DNA from: Hesseltinella vesiculosa
Taxonomy: Eukaryota > Mucoromycota > Mucoromycetes > Mucorales > Cunninghamellaceae
DNA: 64,000 nucleotides
Direction of reading: 5' to 3'
NCBI GenBank assembly: GCA_002104935.1
Contig: MCGT01000025.1
Span: forward strand, 186,001-250,000
Shown in pieces: positions 10,612-24,200 of the stretch; the stretch's first letter is position 1, and every line of letters starts with the position of its first letter. The notes beneath the pieces are model-generated. The model was not told the DNA's origin and did not search any database. It saw nothing but the letters and a program-made list of their open reading frames with translations. The position numbers and the translations under genes are program-made.

Positions 10612-10843
10612 AAAAGGGCACACTTTTTATTTTTTGTGGAAGCCAAATAATAAAGTTTGGTTTTTTTTGTGCGTGTGTGCGACATCATCGGAGTTCAATT
10701 GCTTTGCTGAAATCTTTTTTTTTTTTTTGTATTTTTCCTTCCTTTTCTTTGTTCTTTTTTTTTTTTTTTGCTTGCTCTTTTGTAATCACGATATCCCCCT
10801 TGCCTTCCCTCTTCATCTTTATCGATTGACACCTATCTATATC

Positions 10844-12031
10844 ATGTCAAAGCCTGCCTCCTTTTTAAGAGAGTAAGTTGAAAACCTTGATGAAAACACA
10901 AGTGACCCTGGGAACTGTCATGGCCCAAAACCTTTTTTTTTTTTTTTTTGGATGAATGCCATCTCACCTCTTCCACTTGTTCATTGTCTGATTTAGATAC
11001 AAGATTGTGATTGTTGGTGGTGGTGGTAAGTTGACCTTTAAAAAAAAAAGAACATGAGCATGGTAGAAAAGGGTGTTGTCTCGCTTACAAAACAAGGAGC
11101 GGGTGCCAGAGATAATTGGATCCTGTTGCTGCTGCTATTTATTGCTTGTGGCGTGCATCAAAAAGGATCACTGCAACCCTCACACTTCTTTGACTGCATG
11201 CTTTCTCCTGAAAAAAATGGGATGTGTGTGAACCACTGTTCTCACTTTTTTTTTTTTTTTGCCCTTGTCTCCTAATTTAGGTGTCGGAAAGTCCGCTATT
11301 ACGATCCAGTTCATTCAATCTCATTTTGTTGATGAGTATGACCCCACAATTGAAGGTACCAAAAAAAAAAAAAAAAAAAGCGTTTCACAAATGACAAACT
11401 GACTTTCCCTTCCCCCTTTTGATAGACTCTTATCGCAAGCAATGCATCATTGATCAAGAAACCGCCTTGTTGGACGTCTTGGACACTGCTGGTCAAGAAG
11501 AATACAGGTAAATTAGAAGATAAAAAAAAACCAAGGCTGGACCTGTAGTACTCACCGTTTGATTTATCAGTGCCATGCGAGAGCAATATATGCGAAACGG
11601 TGAAGGATTTGTGCTTGTGTACTCCATTACCTCCCGCCTGTCATTTGAAGAAATTAGCACATTCTATCAACAAATCCGCCGTGTCAAAGACAAGGACTTT
11701 TTCCCCATGATCTTGGTTGGGAACAAAAGCGATCTTGGTGCTGACCGACAGGTCTCTTTCCAAGGTAGACCCATCCTCACATGGAAGGCCGAGCCACTCA
11801 CTTTTTCTTTTTCTAGAGGGAAATGATTTGGCCAAGCAATTCGGCTGCCCTTTCATGGAAACCTCGGCCAAACAACGTACCAATGTGGACGAGTGTTTCT
11901 ATGAAGTTGTGCGTGAAATCAGACGCATGAACCGACGAGAACAAGAATCTAGCCGTGCTCGACCTGGCCAACGTGATGCTTATGAACTGGAAAAGGAAGA
12001 TGAAGGCTGTTGCGGCTGTATGCTGATGTAG
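10844..12031 (+). CDS. RAS: Ras-type small GTPase
   Basis: Six exons: 10844-10872, 10997-11025, 11281-11355, 11426-11507, 11571-11764 and 11817-12031; 207 residues. All G motifs are present: P-loop VGGGGVGKS, switch I YDPTIEDSYRKQ, switch [17 protein letters not shown], and ETSAK. The glycines matching human Ras 12 and 13 are intact, so it is not an activated form. It ends in CCGCMLM, a CaaX box (farnesylation) with upstream cysteines that could be palmitoylated, so it should sit on the plasma membrane. Ras drives growth and morphogenesis through adenylate cyclase and kinase cascades in fungi. The second exon is only 29 nt and codes the start of the P-loop. Introns 2 and 3 carry long T or A runs. 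Confidence 0.95.
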
Positions 12032-12522
12032 ACTGGTTCCACCTTTTCCCTCCTTCTCCTCATTTATTCTTGTACACAACCCGCCCCCTTCTTTCTTGAT
12101 TACCCTCTCCTCCTTAGCTTGTACTATTGACCTATGCTCTTATTTTATATTTATTGATGACCGTTCTCTTTTTTTTTTTTTTTTTCTCTTTAATACTTAC
12201 ATCTGGCCACCACCGAAAATAAAACATGAAAAATATGGACGCCTATGGCTTTTTGGGGTTATTTTTTTTCAAAAAAAAAAAAAGGTTTTATGATCAAATG
12301 TTTTTTTGGTGGACGGGAATGGCAAGAGGGAGATCGTCACGTTTTTGGGTGCCTGGATGTCACCACTCTCCATGAATCGGAGCCTCCGCTTCAGGGCACA
12401 TGTTGTTGCCATTTTTTGGGAAATGAAAAAAAAAAAAAAAAGAGGTGCTATTTTTATTCACACCGTCAGAAAATTGGAGGGCGCCCCATTGAAAGTGAAA
12501 ATGCAGAAGAATGAAAAGAGAT
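12032..12522. other. Intergenic (convergent Ras / UTP7)
   Basis: Both flanking genes end here. There are homopolymers (T17 near 12170, A12 near 12273, A15 near 12427) and no coding signal with splice or family support. Confidence 0.5.
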
Positions 12523-14424
12523 CTAGAAAATGTCCAAGGTGGTGAAGCCAGACGAGGGCTTGGCTTGATCTTTTTGCAGTTTTTGGAGTTGATCCATGGT
12601 ATCGAGTTTGTCTTGGTCGACAATGTTGCGGCGTTCCTTCTTGCGCAAGTACCGTTTGAGCGAGGAGTTGCGACCACGCATGCGTTTGCGGTCCTTGGTG
12701 GGTAGGTCGTCGGCCTCGGCAGCTTGCTCGGCCTGGTCTTCGCGTTGACGTTTCTGAGCCTCTTCCTTGGTCGCACGCGTCATCTTGCCGATCTGGGTGG
12801 GGTCCAGCATGATCATTTCGGGCTGCAGCTTGTCCAGCAGACCATGCACTTCGGCTTCTTGACGTTGCTTCTTGGTCTGGTAAGGGTTGGCTTCCAACGA
12901 ATCAAAGTTGGGCTCACCAGCCCCCGGCACCACAATGCTGCTCATCCCCTTCTGATGACCCACCCCCAACACATCTTCAAAGGGACAGAACTCAAGGTCG
13001 TTCATCATACTGCCGGCTTGCAAGTGCTGCATGTAGGGTGCTGTTTGCTTGGTGCGGAAAATGTCTTTCCAAATCTATCCATGTTGAAAAGATGAGCCTC
13101 TCTCTCTCTCTTCTTCCTTTGTCTGATGGAGACTTACCGTGACCTGCGAGTTCCAGCCAACAGCAAGCAGACCTCGTTGCGAGATCGACAGACTGGCTGC
13201 TGGGGCTTTGGTCGAGTATTCTTGAATCAAGCCGTACTTGCGAATGTCCCACACCTTGAGCTTGTTGTCCAGGCCGGCCGTGGCCATGTAACGGCCCGAC
13301 GGATCCACAGCCATCGCCGTCACTCTCGCTTTGTGACAGAGCATTTTGACCAAAGGCGTGGTCATGGTTGGCGCCCACATCGTCACTGTGCCATTGCCAT
13401 GGCCCAGGTTGATCACAGCATTCCAGGGATTTTGGGTCATGGTATCGCAGCCGCCTAATTTCGTTCGCAATTCAGCCACAAGCTGCCCCGTCGAGGTATC
13501 TTGATATTTCAAATAGCCAGCATTACCCTACATCGTCCAAAAGAACCATCAGACATCGTGAGTGTCGGCCAATCTGCTTCTAATGCGGCTCCTTACCACA
13601 CTGGCCAGCAAAAAGTGATAGGGCAAAAACTCCAATTTGTTCACTTCGATATGGTTCTTCATACGGTGCACTTCCATCCCGTTATTGTCGTAGATAAAGA
13701 CATATTTCTTTTGAGCTGCCGCCAGCATGGTCTCATTGTGCAGCCATCTACAAAAGCTGTGGGTGAGTCCCCTGGCCCCTCCAGTTTGTCTTCTTACGTG
13801 ACATCACGCACAGTTTCCTTGACATGCGTTTCAAAATGCAGTTTGCTGGTTTGCCAGTCGAAAGCAGCGATATGCCCCTTTTTGCCGCCCAACAGCAAGT
13901 GTCGGCCGTTGCGAGTGTAATCCAAGGCATAGGGACCGAATTCGTCCAGGTCCAAATTGAAGATCTAAACAGAGTCACCCACGAGAGAAGGAAACGTCAG
14001 ATACACTTTCTCTTTCGACTGACCGTTTTATTACCTTGCTTGATGTGTTGATGTCGACGGCATCGGCGAGCTGATCTTGCTTAAAGTTCTTGGTCTTTTC
14101 CATACCTTCGGCTTCAAGGTAACCTGCTTCTTCGCCATGGAGTCGCTCTGCCAAGGCTGCAGCTTGAGCCGCCTCTTTGGCTTCCTTTTCTTGTTTGCGA
14201 ATCTTCTCCTTTAGCTTGTAGCCAGCCTTCATTTTCTATGGTCATGAATGGAATAATGTTAGCTTTGCTCACAACAAGAGCCATGTTTTCCTTGTTACCT
14301 TGGCATTCAATGATGATCCACGGGTGTACTTTTCTTCATTTTCAACATGGTGACGCTCGGCGATCTTCTTTTTATTAGGCTTGACCAGAAGAGCTGCCGA
14401 TCCTTTTTTATCCTGATTCGCCAT
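12523..14424 (-). CDS. UTP7: U3 snoRNP / SSU processome WD40 protein UTP7 (WDR46)
   Basis: Six exons: 14424-14299, 14235-14035, 13964-13798, 13747-13597, 13527-13138 and 13074-12523; 528 residues, as expected. A Lys-rich N-terminal helix region is followed by WD40 repeats. The diagnostic UTP7 stretch is [20 protein letters not shown] then [20 protein letters not shown], with the WD repeat [15 protein letters not shown] after it. The BING4-type C-terminal domain follows ([30 protein letters not shown]), and the tail is basic. It acts in the nucleolus in early 18S pre-rRNA processing and 40S assembly. All splice phases close. It is convergent with Ras and transcribed in the same direction as HCCS upstream of it. 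Confidence 0.94.
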
Positions 14425-14682
14425 GGAGTGCAATAAAAAAATAAGGGAACAGGAAAGAAAAAAAAAAAGAAAGCGCTGCGGGCGGGCCATTTTTTTTTTT
14501 TTTTTTTTTTTCGTCTTCAAGCAGGAAAAGCCACCAGCCTTTGGATCTTCCTTCCTTGCTGCATGAATTTTACACTTTTGGCCCTGGTTGAATCTATCCA
14601 GCAAATACGTTTATTTCATCTGTATCCGTTCTATACCAAGAAAGAAAAACACACACACACATTCTGCTTCTCGTTGACGCTT

Positions 14683-15576
14683 CTAGAAAAAGTCGCCTTT
14701 GGACCAGGCCATCCGTACACGGTCCCAAATGCCATGGACACTGACAGCAGGGCGCACGTCCAAATAAAAGCTCGGGGCAAATGGGTTCTTCGGATCCGGC
14801 TTGCCAGAATAAAAGTCAATGACGTAGGTCACCTTTTCACCACAACGATCCACCGTCCAGTCATGTCGATCAAAAGGCAACTTGTAACTATGAAAATACG
14901 TCAGCGCCGGTTGCTCTCCAGCTGCTCCTTGTTTCTTACCCAAACCATGATCGCACACGAGCTTTGGGAGTGATGTCTTTAGGCCTGCCCTGGAATTTCA
15001 TCAGTTTAGGTTGGTTGCATTCCCTAAAACAAAATGGTTGTTGGTCAATGGAGGGTTTCCTGAAAGACAAAGACGTCATTACGTTTTATGCATGGCTTCC
15101 CATTCCAAGATGTGTTTCCAGGCCATTTCATTGACGGCATTGTGAATAGGTACAACCACAGACATGTCTTCTTCCTTGGGCTCCCAATTCTTGCGGCGCA
15201 TGGCATTGAAGAACATTTGCTCGGAAGGGTACACCCACACCTTCTCTTCGTGGTTGGAGCGAGGAATACTAGAGATCTCACGGGCTTTGCCCAGATGGGT
15301 TTTTTGATCGGGCATCGCATGTTGGGAGATATGGGGCATGTGGTTGCTTTCGTCAATCGCTTCCGAGTCGCAGCCATCGTTGCTTTTGGGTAAAAAGTGT
15401 TTGTAATTGCTATGATCAACAGGGCAGCTTTCCTTGTCAGGCTCGGCTTGTTTTTGATCCTGGGGTAAAAAATGTTTGTAGGTCGCCGGATCGACAGGAC
15501 ATTTGGCTTCATCATCAACCGGTGCTACGGTTGTATGAGGCACAGGACATGAACTATTTGAAGGAGGTGTCGACAT
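14683..15576 (-). CDS. CYC3: Holocytochrome c synthase (cytochrome c heme lyase)
   Basis: Three exons: 15576-15083, 15023-14940 and 14887-14683; 260 residues. Three CPV heme-regulatory motifs lie in the N-terminal third ([37 protein letters not shown]). The catalytic core shows [37 protein letters not shown] (its His is the family heme ligand) and [17 protein letters not shown], then [10 protein letters not shown] and the C-terminal DVRPA segment. The enzyme attaches heme to apocytochrome c in the mitochondrial intermembrane space. Only one family member is present here, so whether it serves both c and c1 cannot be told. The two CPV repeats with identical TYKHFLP/NYKHFLP tails look like an internal duplication. 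Confidence 0.95.
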
Positions 15577-17017
15577 GATATGGATTCGGTGAAAAAAAAA
15601 GGATAAAAATAAAATAGCCGGCAAGGAGCGGAACGTCCACTTTTTTTTATTTTCAGAAATGCCAGGGGTAAGCTTAGTTTGCCGTGTCGAACAGCCAAAG
15701 GCGCATGCGTGGGTAGGTGATGATACGGTTGCCCATCACCTGAAGCGTTTGCGAAACAAGAACCACACCTCTTCTCTGAAACTTATTTTGCTCTCTCCTC
15801 CGCTTACATGCCCATAGTCTTTCTTACCCATATCTCCTCGACTAACCCTAGTAAAATAATTACTTTACTCGCTCATCCTGCCTCTATGTCGACTACATAC
15901 AATCCGCTTAACCTTTCGTCAATCGGTCCCTCTGCCGACCTTTTTCTTCCAAATCGGGAAATGGTCCTTTCACCCGTCGTCATGGGTGAATCCCTGCAAT
16001 TTTTATTCAATCCTTCTGAAAATTGGGCTGCCACCTACACCATATATCTTCTATTGGTGGTTTCAAAGAAAAGTCATTAGCTCTCCTAGATCAAAAACTC
16101 GATGTTTTTACTATTCTAATAGGCGACCAGTCAAGGCTCAGCGCTGTTTACGAATAAAAAACCCGCCCCGCCATTTTTTCTTCTTCTTTTTCTTACACCT
16201 CCACGGTCTCGCTCAAAGTGCATTTGACAGGGATTCAAGTGCTGGGTCTAGCGATGACAACAATGCATAGCGTCCTATTGATTTTTAAAAATAGATTTTT
16301 AACAAGATAGCAGGAGCAGTAAGATTCCTTGAATGAGCATGCTGGTTAACATGCGATAGGCTTAGGGTTTGAATAGAACGCACAGGCTCAATGCTTTGTT
16401 ATCTAAGTGATGGAGAGTAGGAGGTTAGACCATTGACTCGTCAACGAGACGCTGTTACGCATAAAGTCGATACCATCCTTCAGCCAAGGCTGGACTGCAT
16501 CCTTGCGTTTGGCGCTGGTGTCCTTGCGGCGTCGTGGACATAATGATAACGGTTGTCAGTGAGGCCCTTCTTGTCTCTTTTCACAGACGGCTGGAAGTCG
16601 CTGGTGGATGTCTGGCGAAGACAAAAAGCAGTAGATTAGGCACCCATGGGAAAAGACGGCACACCTGAAAAAAAAAAAAAAAAAAAAAGCAAACACTGCA
16701 CAGAACTTTTGGGTGTGATCGAAGTGAAATTATGTAAAAGTGCCCAAACCAAGGATGGATGATGATCCTGAGAATGTCACGTCGATTGATGATCACTTTC
16801 GTTTTGACTCTTCGGATTCCCCAGCTAAAAAATGACCATTTCCATTCACCAGGGGCCAATCCACAAAGCCATCCCTGTGCTTCTATTGGTTCTCCAGGGA
16901 CCACCAGCATTGTGCCCCACGCGACCATGGTTTTTCTCATCATTCACATTTGGGATGGTGATAGGATGATGTTGATAGATAGCATGCCATCTTCTTGTTT
17001 TAAACCATGCAGCTTTT
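15577..17017. other. Long intergenic region with remnants
   Basis: No complete gene recognised. A 90-codon frame at 15808-16080 (+) starts MPIVFLTHISSTN and has no family resemblance. On the minus strand near 16403-16540 a frame ending in DAVQPWLKDGIDFM...SIT looks like the C-terminal end of a protein, but nothing intact leads into it. A diverged dispersed repeat begins at ~16689. Confidence 0.45.
16675..16880 (+). repeat. Dispersed repeat, copy 1 (diverged)
   Basis: After an A20 run, GCAAACACTGCACAGAAC at 16689 matches GCAAACGCTGCACAGAAC at 48737, also after an A run. Similarity continues patchily downstream: GGATGGATGATGAT near 16752 against GCATGGATGATGGTGATG near 48801, then CGTCGATTGATGA, then TCCCCAGCTAAAAAATGACC near 16818. 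No coding capacity is evident. Confidence 0.55.
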
Positions 17018-17671
17018 TTATTGTGTATCTTTAGAGCATTTTTGGCAGCATCCACCCGTGAATTCAGAGCTGAACCCCCATTTGAGCATACTGTACGACT
17101 CCTTCGCAAAGAACACTCCCAAGATGATTGCTAACGCACTATCGACCCACCATCCGTCTTTCCAAAACTTGTAGATTAACGTCCCCGTCAATAACGCCAG
17201 GGTAATAAAAATGCATGCCAGGGAACATCTGGCTTCTCCATACATCACCGAGCTATTCAGCCTTTTGGCAAGCCATGGTTTGGGCGCCCAGATGAGAATC
17301 ATTAGGCATAGCGCCGACGACGAGATGATAATGCTCGGCATGGCTGTATCTGGCGACTGGTGCTTTGCCAATGACAGAGCGCTTGTGATCCATGTACCCA
17401 AGGTCAAGATACAAAATAAGATGCCAATGCCGATGGTGGCATATTGTTCTTTTTTGATATCTCGTTCACCTTCATTCTTCACAAAAATGTAGACAACAAG
17501 CACAGCGGAAGCCACTTCCACAAACGATTGTACGCCGAAGAAGAGAAGAGAGTTCGATTGTGCTTCGCCTCCAAAGCCTACAGATACGCCACCTTCAGCA
17601 CCGTTATAAATCACACTTATCACTGAGATGATAATCGCATACAATCGTAATTTATCATTGCCCGTGCTCAT
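17018..17671 (-). CDS. TMEM163-like / cation-efflux superfamily membrane protein
   Basis: Intronless, 217 residues, with about six predicted transmembrane segments (e.g. RLYAIIISVISVIYNGA, SFVEVASAVLVVYIFV, YATIGIGILFCILTLGTWIT, SIIISSSALCLMILIWA). The segment GEARCSLACIFITLALL then WWVDSALAIILGVFFAKES resembles the CDF/TMEM163 half, where an Asp/Glu pair on facing helices lines the metal path. Classical CDF transporters keep HxxxD there; here the position is EARCS, so metal specificity (zinc is likely for TMEM163) is an inference. It ends in a Cys-rich tail (GGCCQKCSKDTQ). The absence of introns contrasts with its neighbours. Confidence 0.72.
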   Translation of the reverse strand: MSTGNDKLRLYAIIISVISVIYNGAEGGVSVGFGGEAQSNSLLFFGVQSFVEVASAVLVVYIFVKNEGERDIKKEQYATIGIGILFCILTLGTWITSALSLAKHQSPDTAMPSIIISSSALCLMILIWAPKPWLAKRLNSSVMYGEARCSLACIFITLALLTGTLIYKFWKDGWWVDSALAIILGVFFAKESYSMLKWGFSSEFTGGCCQKCSKDTQ

Positions 17672-18815
17672 GTTTGCTTATAAGTAAAAAAATTGACACG
17701 GTGAGAAAAATTATTGTTAGGAAACGTGGATAAATATGAAGTAAAATAAGAAAAGGGGCCTACCGATTCCTAAGTATCAACAAAATAAAGCAAAAGAAAA
17801 GGAAAAAGGGGGCGAACATCAGATTTGGTTTTTTTTTTTTTTTTGATTCTTCGTTACACGGTGCCTGACTATTCAAAAACGTTATGTGTGTTTTGAAAAC
17901 TGTTTCATAGTGTTATTTCCCGTTTTATTTTCGATTGCAAACGCTAAACAGGAAAAAAGGCGTATGGAAAGTGCAAGCAGGCCGATTTCGCCGCCAAAGT
18001 GCAAAAAAAAAAAAAAAAAAAATTCATGGTTTCCTTTTCGCAAGTTTCTATTGGAAAGCTGTTTGATTTCCAAGGTCAAGAATACGAAATCAAAGGCCGT
18101 AATAACGATGTGTCCACTTTTTAAGCGCCCGGAAATCGCTGCATTGCTAGATCTTGAAAAGGCTCATTATGCCCGAATAGAGAATCTCCGCCAGGGTCTA
18201 GTCTCTTTGTCAGGCACCAAGGCTCTTTGTAACGGTCATGATGTTTTTTGCAATAAGAATCTTTCCTGAGTGTGGTTGAATGGATTTCTGATAATGCCCT
18301 GTCCATTGAGCCTGTCCATGGTGAAGGGGCCAACGTTGTTCTTGAAGCTGAGAGCGTGAACGTAGCAACCGAGGGTCATGGTTCACACGAGTTGCTGCCA
18401 TATATCCCGGTGTTGAAGACTCTCTTGAGATCCAAATTCTCATGGAAAAAAAAAAGAGGGAAATTAGCTGCAGAGAGAAAAACAATTGAGCTATTTTTTT
18501 TTGATTCCGCAAAAATAAACAAATGCATTCCTACGGCCTATTGGTAACACACTTGTACATATATGTCATGAAGTCTTATTATTAGCGGAAAAGAGCCGAG
18601 CAGTCCACCTGTTCTTTTCAGATGGCCGAAATTCCCGATTCCTATTTGAATTCGGCTCAACCTTGTATGGCACTGGTGCTACTAGGCTGAGCAATGACTT
18701 TGGCATCCAGCCTCGTTTCTGAGAGCAATGGCAGCTAAGCTTCCTTTCAAAGCGCTCATGCTGGAATCAGGACGCTCGCAACAGTCTATTTTCCAAATAA
18801 TAAATAAGGCCCATT
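17672..18815. other. Intergenic, no recognisable gene
   Basis: Short overlapping frames occur on both strands around 17886-18550 (for example VVEWISDNALSIEPVHGEGA on + near 18272 and HSTTLRKDSYCKKHHDRYK on - near 18250). They interrupt each other and match no family I know. They may be remnants of an old gene or element. Confidence 0.4.
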
Positions 18816-20448
18816 TTATTTCTTGCTCATTCTTCGTGTGTCCAATGAGGCTTGTTCGGTCAAGGCGTCCAATTGAGGGTATCGGCGTTGGTGCATGGTG
18901 GTGGTGGCAATGGACTTTCGACGGCCGGTGTCAGGGAACATGGAGGAGCTGAGACGGTCCGAGTAGGAGAGGTCGACGTTCAGAAAGGAGGGAGGCTTGA
19001 TCACGTTGTCTTTCTCGAACTCGAACTCGTTGGTGAGGTCCATGGCGCCTGGATCCACAACGTTGCTGTTGTCTTCGGCTTTCAAGTGGTGCCATCCAGA
19101 CGGTTGGATATGGATCGGCATGGATGTGGCATATTTGGAGATAGAACTAGATAAATCTGTTGGTAGGAAAAAAAAAAAAAGCAGGTTGGCCGGCAGCCTC
19201 GATCACTTTTGTTTTGGTTGAGGGCGCTACTTACCTGACTGGTGAGTAACCGGGTCTTGGTCTTGTATGACTTGGTCGTCGTCGACGTCTTGGTCTTCTG
19301 GAAGGTATTTTTCGTCATTGTCCTGGATGTCTTCGTCTAGGTCAAACAGGACGTCTTCTTTTGTCAAAGGTGGAGAGCCTGGTAAGCCATCAGGGGGAGG
19401 TTGCACGACGGGAGGAGGCGAGGAGACTGGGGCAGCGTCAGGGTCGGTAGGTTGGTCGGGAGGTTCATTGGAGGAATTGGCGGTGGGGGATTGGGATATG
19501 TCGATGGAGGAGAGTGAGGGAAGGTCGAGGATCAAGCTGCGACGCAGGGAGGAAGGAGCGTCGATTTGCTCCGGTTCAGTGAAGCGGACGGCGTGGGGTT
19601 GCTGTCTGGCGTCCTTGGTCTGGGGTGAGGTCGATTCAGGATGGCTCAAGTGTTCTTGTTGTTCATGCGCCTGTAAGACTTTTTGCCAAAGCTGGTTGCT
19701 CTCTTCTCTTGCCCGCTGTGATTGCTCTTCCAGGCGTTCCAATTCGACTCGACGCCACTGTTCAATCCGCACCTGCGAGGCGAGATGCATCTTGTCCAAG
19801 GCAGAATCCAGCACATGTTGAAGCTGCTTGTGCTGTGCCTCCAGCTCCTTCGGGATTTCTATTTTTCAAATAAAAAATATGCATGCATGGTGAGTCATGG
19901 TCTTTTTGCTGGGGCGGGGGGAGGGGGGAGACATACTTGTATCCGACAGAGACACCAGAGCTTTCAAATGACCATCCAACTTGACGTCAAAAATCTCGGA
20001 ATAGGCGTCATCTTTGTGGATTTCTTCAATATCATGGCCAAACTATGGAGGGAAAAAAAAAAAAAAAGATGCATGGTCCGTGATACTGGGTGATGAGCAG
20101 GTGTAGGGATGAGATTGTTGTGATTGAAATTACCACTGCACGATCATGAAGGACAACCCATTGTTCAGACTGTCTTGGGGTGACGGAGTGGCCAGCTTGG
20201 AGCATGGAGTAGACTTCTTTGGTGTCGCAGTGCAAGCAGCCAACGGTTGTCCAAGTGTCGTTTGTCTTTACTTGTATTAAACTGTTGTAAGCCTAAAATA
20301 ATGGGATGAAAAAGTCAAAATGAGATAAATGGAAGTGATCAAGGTCCATGACTTGCAATAATAATACCACCCATGGCAAGTTCCAGGCGATGGCCTTGAA
20401 TGGGAGGATTGTCTTGTTGAAACCAAAACCGTTGTCGTTCAGTCGCAT
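18816..20448 (-). CDS. Conserved-looking coiled-coil protein, function unknown
   Basis: I do not recognise this gene. Proposed exons: 20448-20353, 20292-20134, 20042-19937, 19858-19235 and 19156-18816, giving 441 residues. Exons 2-5 join cleanly in phase. The first exon is less certain because its donor would be GTCATG, and another start or upstream exon is possible. The N-terminal part reads AYNSLIQVKTNDTWTTVGCL...CDTKEVYSMLQAGHSVTP, then FGHDIEEIHKDDAYSEIFDV, which looks folded. Next comes a charged heptad-like coiled coil (IEQWRRVELERLEEQSQRAR). The rest is Pro/Ser/Asp/Glu-rich and disordered, with an acidic run (EDQDVDDDQVIQDQD). No signal peptide or membrane segment is seen. A cytoskeletal or scaffold role is only a guess from the coiled coil. 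Confidence 0.65.
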
Positions 20449-21080
20449 GTTTTGAAAGCGAGTACTTTGTGGACAGGTGGATCTTTATGTTAAGACAAGG
20501 ACACGCGTAAATAACATGGCCAGACATTGGGATGATGGTTTTTTATTCCTGAGAAGAAAAAAAGTCAGGGAAAAAGTGTGTGGAAAAAAAAAATGTGTGT
20601 GGAAATTGAAAATGTGCATTCGTCACGTGCCCGGTAAAAGACCACTGAAGTTGGTAAAATGAAGAAGACAACTTGTCCCGTTTATACAACCATGACAAGC
20701 GCTGCCATTTATGTCTCCATAAGCAGGTCTCCAATCCGATGACACCTCATGAAAACCTCTGCAGAACCATGGCGGACCATTTGACGGCTAAAATCGAGCA
20801 AGCCTACATACTCAGCCTTTTTAACGTGACATGCATTCGCCCACAAGGAGTAAGCTTCTTATGTGAGCTTGCAACAGTCCAGGCTATCACAAAGGTATGA
20901 ATGACGAAAGACTTCTTTGCCTTGGAAAACGTTACCGCCAAATTAAGAAGAACCGGAGCACAACTGGCGAACGATTTTTTTTTTCTTTTCACTTCTCCAT
21001 CTTTTTTTTTTTTTTTTCCTTCCTGTTCTCCTTCCCCCGTTACTTGCTTATATCCCAACAAAAGGAAAACAAAAGCAGCA
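20449..21080. other. Intergenic (promoter side of ARP3)
   Basis: Contains a CACGTG palindrome near 20625 and C/T-rich, T-run sequence just upstream of ARP3. Short frames only; no gene seen. Confidence 0.45.
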
Positions 21081-22757
<1,677 letters not shown>

Positions 22758-22886
22758 ACCGGTTATTAAACTGTCCACGACCCCTTTATGCTCTATGGAA
22801 ATATATATAAAAAAAAAAGATATATTACAAAAACGAGTGATGTGTGAGTTCGTGTAGAGGAAAAAATGTCTAAAAGGGGGGAAAAT

Positions 22887-24072
22887 CTACGTTTGACGAT
22901 ACAGATTGTGTTCTTTGATGTAGTCGATCAAAGGGTCAGGCAGCAAATAGGTGATGGACATTCCACGTTTCACAAAGAGCCTAGACAAAAACGAGATGAT
23001 CAGCCCCCCTAACAATGATGTCATTTTTTTCTCTTTGTACCTGATCTTCGTTGAGGAGATGTCATTGTGAATCTAGTGTTTAAAAAATAGGGGGGGACGG
23101 AAGAAGCATCAATAGCAAGCCCAAATTATTTCCCGTTCTCTCAGTCGTACCAACTGCTTGATGACAAGGACATTCATCTAAAGAAAAAAGAAAAAAAAAG
23201 ATAAGTGGGGTTCTTGCAGGATACAGCATGTCACACGTACTCGATGTTGATACAAGATGTCATGTGATAGTAAAAAGCCATAGACATCTGTGCCTGTTCG
23301 TTCGACAATGACGCAACCAAAATCGCCTACTATATGATGTAGCTGGTAAAACAAAAGGGTCAGAACAAGGTGATAGGAGAGAAAGTGACTTGCATCGGCC
23401 GAGGTCCAGACGCCTGGGTGACCAAAGGAAGCAATCAAATCACCACCAGCCAGCAGCATGATCCGGATGTGCTTCCTTGATCCGTCTCGCGCCAGGACAC
23501 CGCCTTGGCCTTGGGTAGGTCGGTTGAGCTCCTGATCGAAATGGTCCAAGACGACGGCTGTGCGCTGATAACTGTCTTGCCTGGATTCCCAGGAATCCAC
23601 CATCATCCAATCGGACGTGCTGTCGACCGCCAATTGACACATTTTCACTCGGTGTTTTGCAGGCGCCAGGCCATCCTTCATGTAAGCATCCGACACTGGT
23701 GAAAAATAACCAGCCAAAAGCTCGTATTGGTTTCCTTGTTCAAAGTGGTCTTTGGCCATTTCTGACAAGCAGAAGGGAGGTGAGTTGTTTTCTTTCCTGA
23801 CTCATTCTCTTTTCTTACCAAACATGCGCAAATGTAAATAGGTAATGGGCGAAAATGAGCCACAAGCGACAATGACGAGAGGGATCTTGGTATCATCTAC
23901 ATGACAAAGAGACGGGATTGGAGGCTTTCCCGTGATAAGCAGGGTCCTTGTTACCTTTCATGGAGGCGGGTAATAAATGGCGAGGAAACTGGTAGGATTC
24001 AGCAAACTGTGAGTTTCGGTCCAATGCAACAGCAGCCTCTAATGTAGAGCTGACGACCAAAGGACTGGACAT
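22887..24072 (-). CDS. NMA1: Nicotinamide/nicotinate mononucleotide adenylyltransferase
   Basis: Seven exons: 24072-23955, 23896-23819, 23761-23394, 23342-23241, 23177-23151 (27 nt), 23072-23041 (32 nt) and 22980-22887; 272 residues. The nucleotidyltransferase motif is CGSFSPITYLHLRMFE, an HxxH-type loop variant. The middle has LLAGYFSPVSDAY and IMLLAGGDLIASFGHPGVW, and the ATP-binding end is HNDISSTKIR. It makes NAD from NMN (or deamido-NAD from NaMN) and ATP. The intron between exons 3 and 4 needs a GC donor (GCAAGT at 23393-23388); no GT donor keeps the frame. Two exons under 35 nt are unusual. It shares a 128-bp divergent promoter with TEN1. Confidence 0.93.
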
Positions 24073-24200
24073 TTTGATGATTATTAAAAAAAAAGAAAAA
24101 AAAAAAAAAACCAAGTAAAAAGACGCACATGACTCAATTTTTATCCATTTCAAGCACAGACAAGACCCCTTCTTCTTTTATTTTTTCATTTTTTTAATTC
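24073..24200. promoter_or_regulatory. Short divergent promoter NMA1 / TEN1
   Basis: 128 bp between the two start codons, containing A8, A14 and T-rich runs. No TATA box. Confidence 0.45.
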
